The position numbers and the translations under genes are program-made. Shown here in pieces: positions 17,091 through 26,644 of a DNA stretch of 64,000 bases. The number at the start of each line of letters is the position of its first letter. Within the stretch, counting starts at the first letter, position 1. The notes under the pieces are model-generated. The model was not told where the DNA came from, did no database searches, and saw only the letters and a list, made by a program, of their open reading frames with translations. The stretch comes from Anaerolineaceae bacterium. GTDB taxonomy: Bacteria > Chloroflexota > Anaerolineae > Aggregatilineales > Phototrophicaceae. Location: positions 62,001 through 126,000 of the forward strand of contig WGMX01000008.1 of NCBI GenBank assembly GCA_016124855.1. Reading direction: 5' to 3'.

Positions 17091-18899
17091 ATGCCCATTC
17101 AAATTTTACCTGAACTGGTCGTTGCGCAAATAGCAGCCGGCGAGGTTGTTGAACGCCCTGCCTCTGTAGTAAAAGAGTTGATGGAAAACGCTCTTGATGC
17201 TGGTGCCCATCATATTCGCATTGAAATATTGGGTGGTGGACGTCAACGCATTCGGATTAGTGATGACGGAATAGGCATTCTGCCGGAAGAAGTGGAAATT
17301 GCATTCCAACGTCATGCTACCAGTAAACTAACAACTGCCGAGGACTTATCCTCTATTGAGACGCTTGGTTTTAGGGGAGAAGCACTCGCGAGTATTGCTT
17401 CAGTTAGTCAATTAACTATCATTACCCGCCATGCATCAAGCTCATCTGGAATCTTAATGCAGCTTGCAGGAAGCGAAATTGTCCGGCATCAGTCAGTCGG
17501 TGCTCCTGTTGGTACCGTCATAACAGTCGAAAATCTTTTTTACAATACTCCTGCCCGCCTCAAATTTCTTAAAAAGGAAAATACCGAAAAACGCCAAATT
17601 GCGCTGTATATCACGCGATACGCGATGGCATACCCTCACGTTCACTTCACCTTGGAACAAGATGGACGCGAAGTATTCCGTTCCAGTGGAAGCGGTCAAT
17701 TAGCAGATGTCATCGTTTCGGCTTTGGGCTTGGATAGCTTTAAGAATATGGTCGAAATTGCAAGCCGTGATAGTGACAACCCAAGGCATTCAGAAATTAC
17801 GGTTACAGGCTATAGTTCGGTTCCGAGTCTGCATCGTGCCGACCGTAATCATATTACGCTTTTTGTGAACGGACGCTGGATACAAGATACACGGTTATCC
17901 TATGCAATTACGCAGGCCTATCACACGTTCCTCATGACAGGACGATATCCTATCGCTGTAGTGTTAGTGAAGGTTCCACCTTCTGACGTGGACGTTAATG
18001 TCCATCCGACTAAGGCTGAGGTGCGGTTTCGCGATCCAGAAGGCATATTTAGCGCGGTTCAGCGAGCAGTACGGCGGGCAGTAGTCGATTTGGCACAAAC
18101 TCCGGCTATGCGTGGCGGGCGCTTTGGTGGTATTGGGCTAAATCATGATAACTTGTCAGGGTGGGAAAACACGCTTTCGCCTTCTCAACAACACCAGCTT
18201 AATATGAACCTTGATTTCTATTCGGCTGGTAATTACACAAGAACGCCTCTTAAACCACAATCAGACATAGCATCGGATACTATCCCCGAAGGGCCGGAGG
18301 CACCACTAAAACCACGCACCCTACCTATTTTGCGCGTTATCGGACAAATTGGTGCGACATATATCGTGGCAGAAGGCCCATCTGGTCTCTATCTAGTGGA
18401 CCAGCACGCGGCACATGAACGGATTCTCTATGAGCAGTTTATGGATGAACATGCCCGTCATGAGCAAATCGCGCAGCTTTCTTTAGAAGCCCAAACTCTG
18501 ACATTGCCTCCTTCGGAAGCACGACTCATCGAAGAAAATATTGAGACATTACGCGAAGTCGGCTTTGAGCTTGAGCCATTTGGCCCTAATACTTTCATTA
18601 TTCGCAGCGTTCCAGCCCTGTTAGCAGACCAATCGCCCACAGAAGTTTTGGGAGGAATTATTGCGGATTTAGAGGCTGGAACAAGCCCGGGTCAAGTCTC
18701 CATAGAAGATAAGATTGTTACGCGGGTATGCAAGCACGGTGCAATCAAAGCGGGACAAATTCTAAGCACTGACGAGATGCAGTCGATTATTCGACAACTT
18801 GAGCGATGTAGATCACCGCATACCTGCCCTCATGGACGACCGACAATGCTTCACATGACTAGTGAACAACTTGCCCGTGAATTTGGGCGTCTTGGCTAA
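17091..18899 (+). CDS. mutL: DNA mismatch repair protein MutL with endonuclease motifs
   Basis: The 602-aa product has the N-terminal GHKL ATPase: NALDA at 33-37, DDGIGI at 58-63, and GFRGEALASI. The C-terminal dimerisation domain carries the metal-dependent nicking motif DQHA(x2)E(x4)E at 437-448, plus CKHGAIKAG and a terminal CPHGR near residue 579. These are the hallmarks of endonuclease MutLs in bacteria without MutH. It couples MutS mismatch recognition to strand incision. mutS is not in this window. The ATG at 17091 is preceded by GGATGA and a palindrome. Confidence 0.96.
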   Translation: MPIQILPELVVAQIAAGEVVERPASVVKELMENALDAGAHHIRIEILGGGRQRIRISDDGIGILPEEVEIAFQRHATSKLTTAEDLSSIETLGFRGEALASIASVSQLTIITRHASSSSGILMQLAGSEIVRHQSVGAPVGTVITVENLFYNTPARLKFLKKENTEKRQIALYITRYAMAYPHVHFTLEQDGREVFRSSGSGQLADVIVSALGLDSFKNMVEIASRDSDNPRHSEITVTGYSSVPSLHRADRNHITLFVNGRWIQDTRLSYAITQAYHTFLMTGRYPIAVVLVKVPPSDVDVNVHPTKAEVRFRDPEGIFSAVQRAVRRAVVDLAQTPAMRGGRFGGIGLNHDNLSGWENTLSPSQQHQLNMNLDFYSAGNYTRTPLKPQSDIASDTIPEGPEAPLKPRTLPILRVIGQIGATYIVAEGPSGLYLVDQHAAHERILYEQFMDEHARHEQIAQLSLEAQTLTLPPSEARLIEENIETLREVGFELEPFGPNTFIIRSVPALLADQSPTEVLGGIIADLEAGTSPGQVSIEDKIVTRVCKHGAIKAGQILSTDEMQSIIRQLERCRSPHTCPHGRPTMLHMTSEQLAREFGRLG

Positions 18900-18983
18900 T
18901 CAATCAATAATATCCTTCGGCAAGCCTAACTGGTGAGTTGAATCGTTGAAATTCGCAGAAATCGCAACAGCTAATGCAAATGT

Positions 18984-19231
18984 TGCAATACTTCCGCTGA
19001 ATTGTCAGGCGGATATGAGAGAATAAGGCGCTGAATTGCCATTTGATGTCGGTGGCGGGTTCCCTCAACGCCACTGAAATAACATTTATTCGGTGGATGG
19101 CTCGGCTAGTGCCACCGCTGTGCAATTTGTGCATGTCCGCTGCTGTCTTTGCCAAATCGTCTTTAGTTACAAATCCATTTTAGAACACAAGTTCCGGTAC
19201 GTCAACGCGGAATCGTTCGAGTTTTCTAACT
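18984..19231 (+). repeat. Dispersed non-coding element, copy B
   Basis: It fills most of the 381-nt gap after mutL. Unit starts are at 18994, 19028, 19071 and 19115 (spacing 34/43/44), exactly as in copy C. The first 29 bp (18984-19012) match C at 38974-39002 in 28 positions, and 19111-19134 match C at 39101-39124 in 22 of 24. TCCATTTTAGAACA (19174) and GTTCGAGTTTTC (19215) recur with the same 41-bp offset in copy A. GGTGGC near 19051-19056 can pair with GCCACC at 19111-19116. An 83-aa minus-strand ORF here is not conserved in the other copies. Confidence 0.8.
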
Positions 19232-19280
19232 TTGAACAGCTTCAAATTTGATGTGTATAGATGTGCAGCGGTATGCAAGG

Positions 19281-20387
19281 TTACTTGCTTGCCCAAGAAA
19301 ATGTATGCGTCGGTGGAGCACCACCTACCCTACCGTATACCCTATCAGCATTTGGCTTGGCCACATAGACCATCCAACTGAATGAATGAGTCTGACCGTC
19401 AGTTGGGATTAGCGAGTCAGGCAGTGGGTAGGATGTGTTGCGAGTGACGGCCTGCAGCACAATCTTATTGGCTGTTACATCGGTTAGTTCTATTAAATAC
19501 GCCTCATCGGGATTCAAAACCCCTACCCCAACCCACTGCAAACTGAACACCCCAGCACCAGCGGAAGCCCCTTCCGGTGGGAAAATAACAACGGGCGCGA
19601 CAAAAGTCGCTGTAGGTGTCGCTGTTTCGCTGCCAGAGGGGGTGGGTGAAAGTGTCGGCGTAGGTGTCGGAGCAGGGACTTTGATTGCTTCCCCAAGCTT
19701 TAAGGTAACATTGCAGTCCGGGCCGCCGCTTGGAATTTCGGGATTACATGAAAAAATACCGGGCAAATCAGGGTTAAGAGCAAACAAAATCCCCAGTGTC
19801 GTATTGTAATTTTGGGCGATGCCGACAATGGTATCCCCGGATTGTACAATATAGTCACTAACCGAAGAAGCTGTCGGAATATTCGGAACATTTGCGGCAG
19901 TGGCTTCAATCGCTACAGCAGTTTCCGTATTTTCGGGTAACGGTGTAGCCGTCTGGCGAGGAATAAGAATAACTGTGCCCGGCCCCGGCAGCACGTCAGC
20001 ACTTTGAATAGTGTCGTTTAGTCTAACGACTTGGTCTATGATATGACCGGGTGCGGTACTTAAATCTTTGTAGCCAAACTGCGCGATAATGAAGCCTAAT
20101 GTATCGTTGGCCTGAATGGTGTATTCGTATGGCCCCGGTGTAGGACTAGGCGTATAAGTCTCGCTAGGTGGCGCAGCGGTAGCTGTAGGCGTAGAAGTAC
20201 TGACCGCGATCTGCTGAACTGGTTCTTGTATTTGGGTCGGGCTTGCCGTCAACGTCAGCGTTGGTAATTCAGTAGACGTTGCCACAATTGCTTCCACCGT
20301 AGGCGTAACACCCGCTTGAGGTGCGCTGCTGCAACCCACCATCAACAATCCACCACAAATTAACCCCATCAGGCACAAATTACGCAT
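19281..20387 (-). CDS. LysM-domain lipoprotein
   Basis: The 368-aa product starts with a lipoprotein signal; the lipobox LMVGC puts the lipidated Cys at 19. A Thr/Pro/Ser-rich linker is followed by a LysM domain (YEYTIQANDTLGFIIAQFGY), a second linker, a second LysM (SDYIVQSGDTIVGIAQNYNT) and a C-terminal beta domain with FPPEGASAGAG...LQWVGVGVLNPDEAYLIEL. LysM binds N-acetylglucosamine polymers, so it is probably a cell-wall-bound surface lipoprotein. I use the ATG at 20387, which overlaps the upstream stop as TAATG; the frame also allows 20414. It is a paralogue of the upstream gene, so the pair is probably a tandem duplication. Confidence 0.8.
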   Translation of the reverse strand: MRNLCLMGLICGGLLMVGCSSAPQAGVTPTVEAIVATSTELPTLTLTASPTQIQEPVQQIAVSTSTPTATAAPPSETYTPSPTPGPYEYTIQANDTLGFIIAQFGYKDLSTAPGHIIDQVVRLNDTIQSADVLPGPGTVILIPRQTATPLPENTETAVAIEATAANVPNIPTASSVSDYIVQSGDTIVGIAQNYNTTLGILFALNPDLPGIFSCNPEIPSGGPDCNVTLKLGEAIKVPAPTPTPTLSPTPSGSETATPTATFVAPVVIFPPEGASAGAGVFSLQWVGVGVLNPDEAYLIELTDVTANKIVLQAVTRNTSYPLPDSLIPTDGQTHSFSWMVYVAKPNADRVYGRVGGAPPTHTFSWASK

Positions 20388-21769
20388 TATTTTCCATTTC
20401 CCCGTCCCTGCCATGTAAACTGATGTGGGACAGTGACAAAACTCGGTTTATCAGGCTGGCTTTGCTTGACTACACCTACTGTCCAAGTGTAATCATGCCG
20501 GTCATTATTCTGACTTTGCCAATCTGCCGGCAAAATAAATAATAACGCTTGAGTCATGGCGGTGTAGACTTGTTTGCTGGTTAAGTCTTCTACACGCACC
20601 AAATAAGCCTCATCCGCATTTAAAGCGCCCGTACCCAACCAACGCAACGTAACCAAATCATCTTTGCCAAAAAAGGCATTATCACTAGGGCTTAGAGCCG
20701 TTGGTATGTTGTAAGTCGGCGTTGCAGTGGGAGTGGGTGTTTCGCTGCCAGATGCAGTGGGCTGAATTGTCGGCGTGACCGTTGGCGCAGGAACACGCAC
20801 TTCCTGCCCAGGATATAACAGCACAGTACAGCCCGGGCCGCCGGAACCAATACCAAAATCGCATTGCGAGAAAGCAATTTCAGGGTTTAGTTCAGAGAGA
20901 ATACGCAGCGTCGCTCCATATTCCACCGCAATGGTGATAATGTTTTCATCGCCTGTAACGGTATGCCATGTCACGCCGGGTTGCAAGGTTACTGTTGGTC
21001 GAATGCGAAGTCCAGATGCATCTCGTGTTACATCGCCGCCCAGAGAGTCAACGAGAACTGTGCCACCATTACTGTTCGAACTTTGGGCGTTGGTTGGCAC
21101 TTCTGTTGGCACAGCATTTGGATCAACAGTTGCTGTGGGCCACGGTACCTCAATCGATTTGCCAACCTGAATCTGATTAGCATCAGTAAGGCTATTCATG
21201 TCTAACACAGTCTGCATGAGATCTTTATAGTCACGATGACCACAACGCGCGATAATGGCAATTAAGCTGTCGTTGGGTAAGACCTGCTGAACACAAGGGC
21301 CTTGTGTAGGGGTAATGGTCGGTGTTTCAGTATAGGTTGGCGTGGGAGGGCCAAGGGTGATGGTCGCCAACTGTAACGTAGGGCGCTGCGTGTTCGTGAC
21401 CATTACTCCGCTGAACGCATCAGGCGTTGGTGGTAAAGTTCGATCCGCAACGGTCGGCTGTACGACCGGTGGCGGAACAACTGCATTAAAAAGTCGTGAA
21501 CCAGCAAAGAGAAGTGTCCCGATACAAGCAACAAGGGCAATTGTCACTAGGCCGCCGATCACATAAGTTCCACCACGCCAACGTAAATTTCCTTCTAATA
21601 AATCCGTTTCACCATGTAGCTCGACATAATCTGGAGCGCCGTTTTCAGTGATCGAGTCCCGGTTGACAACGGGCACATTAATGAGGGTTGTCCCACATGT
21701 GCTGCATAAGGCGGCATTCCTATGATTAGGCGTATCACAAATTGGGCAAATCTTGTAGGCTTGCGACAA
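20387..21769 (-). CDS. Zinc-ribbon, single-pass membrane LysM protein
   Basis: The 460-aa product begins with a zinc ribbon (CPICDTPNHRNAALCSTCG, residues 8-26). A transmembrane helix lies at about 68-90, with a Pro/Thr linker and two LysM-like domains (CVQQVLPNDSLIAIIARCGH and VTWHTVTGDENIITIAVEYG). The C-terminal DEAYLVRVEDLTSKQV domain matches the downstream lipoprotein. The topology places the zinc ribbon inside and the LysM domains outside, so it may link the cytosol to the wall. The start is TTG with AAAGG just upstream; no ATG alternative keeps the zinc ribbon. The one-base overlap with the next gene indicates an operon. Confidence 0.75.
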   Translation of the reverse strand: MSQAYKICPICDTPNHRNAALCSTCGTTLINVPVVNRDSITENGAPDYVELHGETDLLEGNLRWRGGTYVIGGLVTIALVACIGTLLFAGSRLFNAVVPPPVVQPTVADRTLPPTPDAFSGVMVTNTQRPTLQLATITLGPPTPTYTETPTITPTQGPCVQQVLPNDSLIAIIARCGHRDYKDLMQTVLDMNSLTDANQIQVGKSIEVPWPTATVDPNAVPTEVPTNAQSSNSNGGTVLVDSLGGDVTRDASGLRIRPTVTLQPGVTWHTVTGDENIITIAVEYGATLRILSELNPEIAFSQCDFGIGSGGPGCTVLLYPGQEVRVPAPTVTPTIQPTASGSETPTPTATPTYNIPTALSPSDNAFFGKDDLVTLRWLGTGALNADEAYLVRVEDLTSKQVYTAMTQALLFILPADWQSQNNDRHDYTWTVGVVKQSQPDKPSFVTVPHQFTWQGRGNGK

Positions 21770-21801
21770 TACCTTTTCCTCGCTCCAAACAGAGTGTGTT
21801 C

Positions 21802-21807
21802 ATTATA
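21802..21807 (-). promoter_or_regulatory. Possible -10 box for the LysM operon
   Basis: TATAAT on the minus strand lies 33 nt before the TTG start at 21769. No good -35 is seen. Confidence 0.35.
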
Positions 21808-21918
21808 AATCGGCATAACATACTATGAGGAGGCTCAAACGCTCTAATAGTACGTTAGACAGTCATCCAAGGTATTCATTTTACATCGGTTTTTTCGAAT
21901 TCCTTCTCGGGCATAAAA

Positions 21919-23034
21919 TTATTCTGGCAATCGTTCAGGGCGCGTCGGCCAATCGGTGGCTAGGCGAGCTCGGGTATCAGCCCATGTTCTTATACCACTG
22001 GTCGCATCGGGCGCTTCTACATTACATGCTCCAACGGCACATGCCCAGCGCAAGGCTTCATAGGGAGCACCTTTATGAAGCAAAGCTGCCATAAAACCGG
22101 CATAAGCAGAATCCCCTGCCCCAGTCGTACCAGCGACCTTCACTTCAAAAGCCGGCATCCATATATCTTGATCTGCCCAATCACGAACACTCAGGTTCAG
22201 TCGTCCAAGCCGTTTAAATATTTCCGCACTGCCTGTTTTTAGATACATTCCCATCTCACCCAGCTTAAAGCCAGCAATGACAACCCCCATTGCAAGCATT
22301 TGATCTGCAAGTTCGCACAGATACCTGCGCGTCAGGTGATGATGTATGTCGGGCATCCACCGGTCATAATCATTGCGTCGTAAAGTAAGCAGAATTTCTT
22401 CTATGCTTGGTAGAAAGATGTCCACATTGGGCAAAGTGCGTTCAAATATACGCTGCCAATTTAGGCGGGCAATCGGGCCATTCGGGTCAGGCTGTGCCAT
22501 ATCCAGCGAGGTTACTACACCTGTGGCCTTTGCTTTCGAATAAATAGCCTGCAAGTCTTCTCCATCCGCTTCCACGAGATGAGGGAGCAACGTAGGGTAG
22601 CCTAAGTGGAAAATTTTAGCACGACGAACCCGTTCGAAATCAATATCGTTCACGCCAAATTTATCATTTGTGCCGGTACAATGGAGAAAGGTGCGATCAG
22701 CATGAGCAGGAGACAAAGCAATCGTACTTGAACTTGGCTGCCCTATTTTGATTTTAATCAGTTCCGTCAACTTCGGATCGCGCTGGCGTAAATACATGAG
22801 GATCATCTGTCCAATCAAGTCATCGCCCACTGTAGCCAACAACTGCACGTTAACTCCCAAGCGATGCAATGCAAGTCCTGTATTGGAAACTGCACCGCCG
22901 GTTGAGACGGCAATCGGATCAATAGTGTAGAGACGACCGGGTGTGATCATGTCTGAAGCTGAAACATGGCTCATTCCCGGTATCAAATCAAGACATAGAT
23001 GTCCACCGACCAGTACATCAATCGTTTCAGTCAT
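21919..23034 (-). CDS. PfkB-family carbohydrate kinase
   Basis: The 371-aa product has PfkB signature 1 near the start (VLVGGHLCLDLIPG, STGGAVSNTGLALHRLG) and signature 2 near the end (GTTGAGDSAYAGFMAALL), which contains the catalytic Asp. Family members phosphorylate sugars or nucleosides such as fructose, ribose, adenosine or KDG with ATP. The substrate cannot be told from sequence. It is longer than most members, with an insert around 210-260 (RWMPDIHHHLTRR). I prefer the ATG at 23034, which has GGGAA upstream, over 23058. It stands alone between the LysM pair and the divergent LCP gene. Confidence 0.85.
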   Translation of the reverse strand: MTETIDVLVGGHLCLDLIPGMSHVSASDMITPGRLYTIDPIAVSTGGAVSNTGLALHRLGVNVQLLATVGDDLIGQMILMYLRQRDPKLTELIKIKIGQPSSSTIALSPAHADRTFLHCTGTNDKFGVNDIDFERVRRAKIFHLGYPTLLPHLVEADGEDLQAIYSKAKATGVVTSLDMAQPDPNGPIARLNWQRIFERTLPNVDIFLPSIEEILLTLRRNDYDRWMPDIHHHLTRRYLCELADQMLAMGVVIAGFKLGEMGMYLKTGSAEIFKRLGRLNLSVRDWADQDIWMPAFEVKVAGTTGAGDSAYAGFMAALLHKGAPYEALRWACAVGACNVEAPDATSGIRTWADTRARLATDWPTRPERLPE

Positions 23035-23211
23035 AAGAATTATTCCCAGTAAGGTCATTTTATGAAATACAGTTTACTAAACAGCCCGAAAAGGAGTCTA
23101 CAAGAAATCTTCTTGGGGTGCGAACTGCTTTCAACACAATTCGATTTTATATAAGCGTAGGCAAATCGCAAAATACGAGCCTCTTTAGACCGTCGCGTTT
23201 GATACAGTTAG

Positions 23212-25095
23212 GTGATAAACTCGAATCGTTTGTCGATTAGTATGGAAAAACCAATGACTGCAAAGAAATCATTTCGTTTGATGCGAGTTTTGCGTTTTGC
23301 CCTTTTCTGGATTGTGGCAACTGCGCTAGTCATTGCAATTGGAGGCTTTAGCAGCAGTACTTTTCAATCTGTTTCACGCTATGTAAATGAGCAGACCGAG
23401 GCTAATCAGCGAGTCGCAGTTTATGGAGAGACTGCTGCTGCGGTGATGGCCACGTTGACGACAAATACGCCTGCGCCTACTGCAACGGCTACCGCATCAA
23501 GTACGTTAACACCTACTCCCTTACCTACAAGCACGAATACGCCAACATTGACATTAACATCTACGGCTTCGGCAACCGCAACAGATGTGCCGACGGTGAC
23601 ACCATCGTTAACAGTTACTGCGCCACCCACGCAAATTGCACAGGCTTTCGAAACAAATACTCCTAGACCACTTGAAATCACTATACCCGCACTCAATACC
23701 TCAGCAGCAACTTCAGGCGATTTTACATCAACCGCAACGTTGACATCGACAGTCGAAGCAAGTCCCACCAGCGCCGCTATTGCCACGACTTCTGCTCCCG
23801 TTGCTACAGTTCAAGTACCAGTTGGAACACCGAATGCGCTTCCGACACCGCTACTGCCGGATAACGCTGACCCAAATCAGGTCGCGGTGACCGCAATTCC
23901 CTCCAAAGTTCCGTTAGTCGACCGCAATGGCAATGATCTTGTCAACATCATGCTGCTAGGTGTAGACAGCGAGTTAACCGGTGACAACGTTGATCGTACT
24001 GATACGATGATCGTGGTCTCAATCAATCGGACGACTAACACAGTATCGATGCTCAGTTTCCCACGGGATTTGTTTGTCTATATTCCCGGTTGGACGATGC
24101 AGCGACTCAATCTGGCGTTTACGCATGGAGAACAAGTAGGTTGGACAGGTGGGGGTTTCGGACTACTTCGCCAGACAATATTCTATAACTTTGGCATCAA
24201 TATTCACTATTATGTCGAAGTCAAACTCAGTGGGTTCAAACAAATCATCGATACGTTGGGTGGGGTAAACCTTACAGTAGACTGCGCAATCCAAGATCGT
24301 GAACTGATGGGAGCTGAACCGCCTACCCAAGCAAAAGGGCCAGACGACAAAGGCTATTATGTGCTGCCGATTGGCGCTTATACACTGAATGGTGATGGCG
24401 CACTTTGGTACGCACGATCACGACATAGCAGCAGTGATTTTGATCGTGGACGCCGTCAGCAACAGCTCTTACGCGCGATTTTGCGTGCTGCCCGCAGCAA
24501 TGGTCAGATCACACAACTGCCCCAATTGTGGTCGCAGCTAACACAGGTGGTTCAAACAGACCTAACATTTGAGGACATGGTCGGCCTACTGCCTTACGCG
24601 CTGAATGTCGATCCTGATCGGATTGAGCATTTTGTTTTCAACCGGTTGTATCACACGACTCCATGGACGCCGCCTGACGGTTCGAATGTTCAACTCCCCG
24701 TCCCTGAAACAGTTCAACAGCTCATGGAAGATTTCTATACCCCACCAAGCGAAAGTCAAGTGGCGGTGGAAGGCGCCAGAATTGAAGTACGTAACGGCAC
24801 TACTAACGCTGATTGGGACCGTGTCGCGGCAGATCGTCTGGCATGGAGCGGGTTCAACGCTGTAGCCGAGGGCACTGCCGACAACACGCAGTACACCGAC
24901 ACCATTTTGATTGATCACAGCGGACAAACCAAAGGTAGCAAAGTCCAAGACATCGTCAAGATACTCAAGATTAAACCTGAAAATATCCGAGTAGAACCGG
25001 ATCCCAACCGCAGCGCCGATTATGAAATTATTCTCGGCAGCAACTACAACTCATGCACCTACCAAGTTCTCCAACCCGATGAAACAGGTAATTAA
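23212..25095 (+). CDS. LytR-CpsA-Psr (LCP) family wall-polymer ligase
   Basis: The product is 627 aa from the GTG at 23212; ATGs at 23242 and 23254 are plausible starts. A membrane anchor lies at about 27-48. A Ser/Thr/Pro-rich stalk of about 150 residues separates it from the LCP domain (about 237-440: NIMLLGVD, DRTDTMIVV, SFPRDLFVYIPG, ARSRHSSSDFDRGRRQQQ). A LytR_C-type domain follows (about 522-610, IEVRNGTTNADW). LCP enzymes move polymers from a lipid carrier onto peptidoglycan outside the membrane. A lipoprotein gene starts directly after the stop, so they share a transcript. Confidence 0.88.
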   Translation: MINSNRLSISMEKPMTAKKSFRLMRVLRFALFWIVATALVIAIGGFSSSTFQSVSRYVNEQTEANQRVAVYGETAAAVMATLTTNTPAPTATATASSTLTPTPLPTSTNTPTLTLTSTASATATDVPTVTPSLTVTAPPTQIAQAFETNTPRPLEITIPALNTSAATSGDFTSTATLTSTVEASPTSAAIATTSAPVATVQVPVGTPNALPTPLLPDNADPNQVAVTAIPSKVPLVDRNGNDLVNIMLLGVDSELTGDNVDRTDTMIVVSINRTTNTVSMLSFPRDLFVYIPGWTMQRLNLAFTHGEQVGWTGGGFGLLRQTIFYNFGINIHYYVEVKLSGFKQIIDTLGGVNLTVDCAIQDRELMGAEPPTQAKGPDDKGYYVLPIGAYTLNGDGALWYARSRHSSSDFDRGRRQQQLLRAILRAARSNGQITQLPQLWSQLTQVVQTDLTFEDMVGLLPYALNVDPDRIEHFVFNRLYHTTPWTPPDGSNVQLPVPETVQQLMEDFYTPPSESQVAVEGARIEVRNGTTNADWDRVAADRLAWSGFNAVAEGTADNTQYTDTILIDHSGQTKGSKVQDIVKILKIKPENIRVEPDPNRSADYEIILGSNYNSCTYQVLQPDETGN

Positions 25096-25641
25096 ATGAC
25101 AATTCACAGCCGAACAGGACAACTGATTGTTTTATTGATGTTACCGGTTATGTTGGCAGCATGTGCCATCAACGATGCTGGCAGCAAGACCGCCCAGCCG
25201 CCCATCACCTTGAACGCGCCGCCTGCTATTGTCATCGAGGGAAATTGTGAAATCACAGGTGAATTGGAACAGTGGCTTCAAATCACTGTGCCGACACGCC
25301 AAGAGTTTCAGAGTCGGCTGGAGGAAGCAGCTGCTAAAAATGCTGAAGATGTACATGACGACACACTCTATTTGGCAGGTCTGCGTGATACAGTCGCTTA
25401 CGCCCATTCACCGGACTGCGGAGCCGAGATTCAGGGAGTGATGGTCAAAGCCATGGCCGATGGGGTAGATGCACTTCAAGCCTATTTTAACCATACATTG
25501 TCAACTGATCTGAGTACGGCGCTGGCTGAAGCTCGGAAGGGGCTGAGCCAAGCAGCATCCATTCAAAATGACTTGATTACGCGCATGAGAAATCAATATC
25601 AAGTGGAGAATAACATGACACCTACACCCAAAGCCTCATAG
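25096..25641 (+). CDS. Hypothetical lipoprotein
   Basis: The 181-aa product has a signal peptide and lipobox LAAC, with lipidated Cys at 23. The mature part is alpha-helical (QSRLEEAAAKNAEDVHDDT, AYFNHTLSTDLSTALAEARK), with two further Cys near 49 and 103 that could pair. I recognise no family. The ATG directly follows the LCP stop (TAA-ATG), so it is translationally coupled and may be an accessory of the LCP protein at the outer face of the membrane (inference). Confidence 0.7.
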   Translation: MTIHSRTGQLIVLLMLPVMLAACAINDAGSKTAQPPITLNAPPAIVIEGNCEITGELEQWLQITVPTRQEFQSRLEEAAAKNAEDVHDDTLYLAGLRDTVAYAHSPDCGAEIQGVMVKAMADGVDALQAYFNHTLSTDLSTALAEARKGLSQAASIQNDLITRMRNQYQVENNMTPTPKAS

Positions 25642-25673
25642 AACTTTGGGTATAGGATGTTTAAATAGTCGTA

Positions 25674-26630
25674 TCAGTCTATAGTTGTTGGATCAAACGC
25701 GTCACGCAGACCGTCGCCAATGACATAGAGGCAAAGCACGGTTATCACGATCAACAAACCGGGTGCAACAACTAGATAAGGACCCTTTGTAAAAAAGGTA
25801 TTGGCTCCCGTAAGCATGTTTCCCCAGCTTGCAGCAGGTGGTTTTACACCAAATCCCAAGAAACTGAGCGCCGATTCAACCAGAATGAGGTTACCGATAT
25901 CTAGCGCCAGTGTAATAAACACGACTGACAACAGATTAGGGATGATATGTACGAACATTATGTGCAGCGGCGAAGAACCAATCGCACGGGCGCTGATGAT
26001 GTATTCGCGTTCACGAATAGACAATGTTTCACCACGAACAAGGCGGGTAATGCCCGACCAGCCTAAAAAGCCCAGAATGAATACCAACGCAAACGGTCCG
26101 CCAAAGATTGTTCCCGCGAGGTCACTATTCCTCAAGACAATGCCAGATACAATAATGAGCAAAAACAGCGTTGGTATGGAATCGAGGGTGGTTATCACCC
26201 AGTTGATTAGATCATCAACAATTCCGCCATAAAAACCGGTAATTACACCGAGCGTTACCCCTATCCCTAGCGAAATCAGAGCCGCTATAAAGGCAATAGA
26301 CAATGAGATTTGCCCGGCGTACAGTAAGCGCGCCAGATGGTCACGACCAACATCATCTGTCCCCAAGATATGACCGACTGTACCGGGGGGCAAAAAAGCC
26401 TTGTCAATATTGGTTGATGTGTAATTCACATTGAGGACATATTTTTCGATCAAGGGCGCGGAAAATGAAAGAAGCGCTAATAGGATAATCATACCCATAG
26501 CAACCAATGTTAATTTATCACGCCGGAGACGTCGAAGTGCTAGGACGGTAAGGGAATCGCCCGTTTTCTTTACATTCTCGTCCTTAATGCCAATAACCAC
26601 TGAATTGGGCGAACGTGTTTCTGAAGCCAT
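25674..26630 (-). CDS. Peptide-type ABC transporter permease (DppC/OppC-like)
   Basis: The 318-aa product has a soluble N-terminus followed by about six membrane helices. The EAA loop is visible as REREYIISARAIGSSPLHIMFVHIIPN. GTVGHILGTDDVGRDHLARLLYAG is a typical OppC signature. It forms the import channel with the upstream DppB-like subunit; the ATG is 14 nt after that gene's stop. No ATPase genes are present in this unit. The last gene of a minus-strand operon, convergent with the lipoprotein gene. Confidence 0.9.
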   Translation of the reverse strand: MASETRSPNSVVIGIKDENVKKTGDSLTVLALRRLRRDKLTLVAMGMIILLALLSFSAPLIEKYVLNVNYTSTNIDKAFLPPGTVGHILGTDDVGRDHLARLLYAGQISLSIAFIAALISLGIGVTLGVITGFYGGIVDDLINWVITTLDSIPTLFLLIIVSGIVLRNSDLAGTIFGGPFALVFILGFLGWSGITRLVRGETLSIREREYIISARAIGSSPLHIMFVHIIPNLLSVVFITLALDIGNLILVESALSFLGFGVKPPAASWGNMLTGANTFFTKGPYLVVAPGLLIVITVLCLYVIGDGLRDAFDPTTID

Positions 26631-26644
26631 AGTGTCTTTCCGCC

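Noticed and set aside
18904..19155. 83-aa minus-strand ORF inside repeat B
   Set aside because: The peptide is not conserved in copies A or C, although short IQRLxLS/NSAEVL-like pieces appear because the DNA unit repeats.
23421..23786. Valine-rich 121-aa minus-strand ORF opposite the LCP stalk
   Set aside because: It is the antisense of the Thr/Pro/Ser-rich linker, whose low-complexity codons give open antisense frames.
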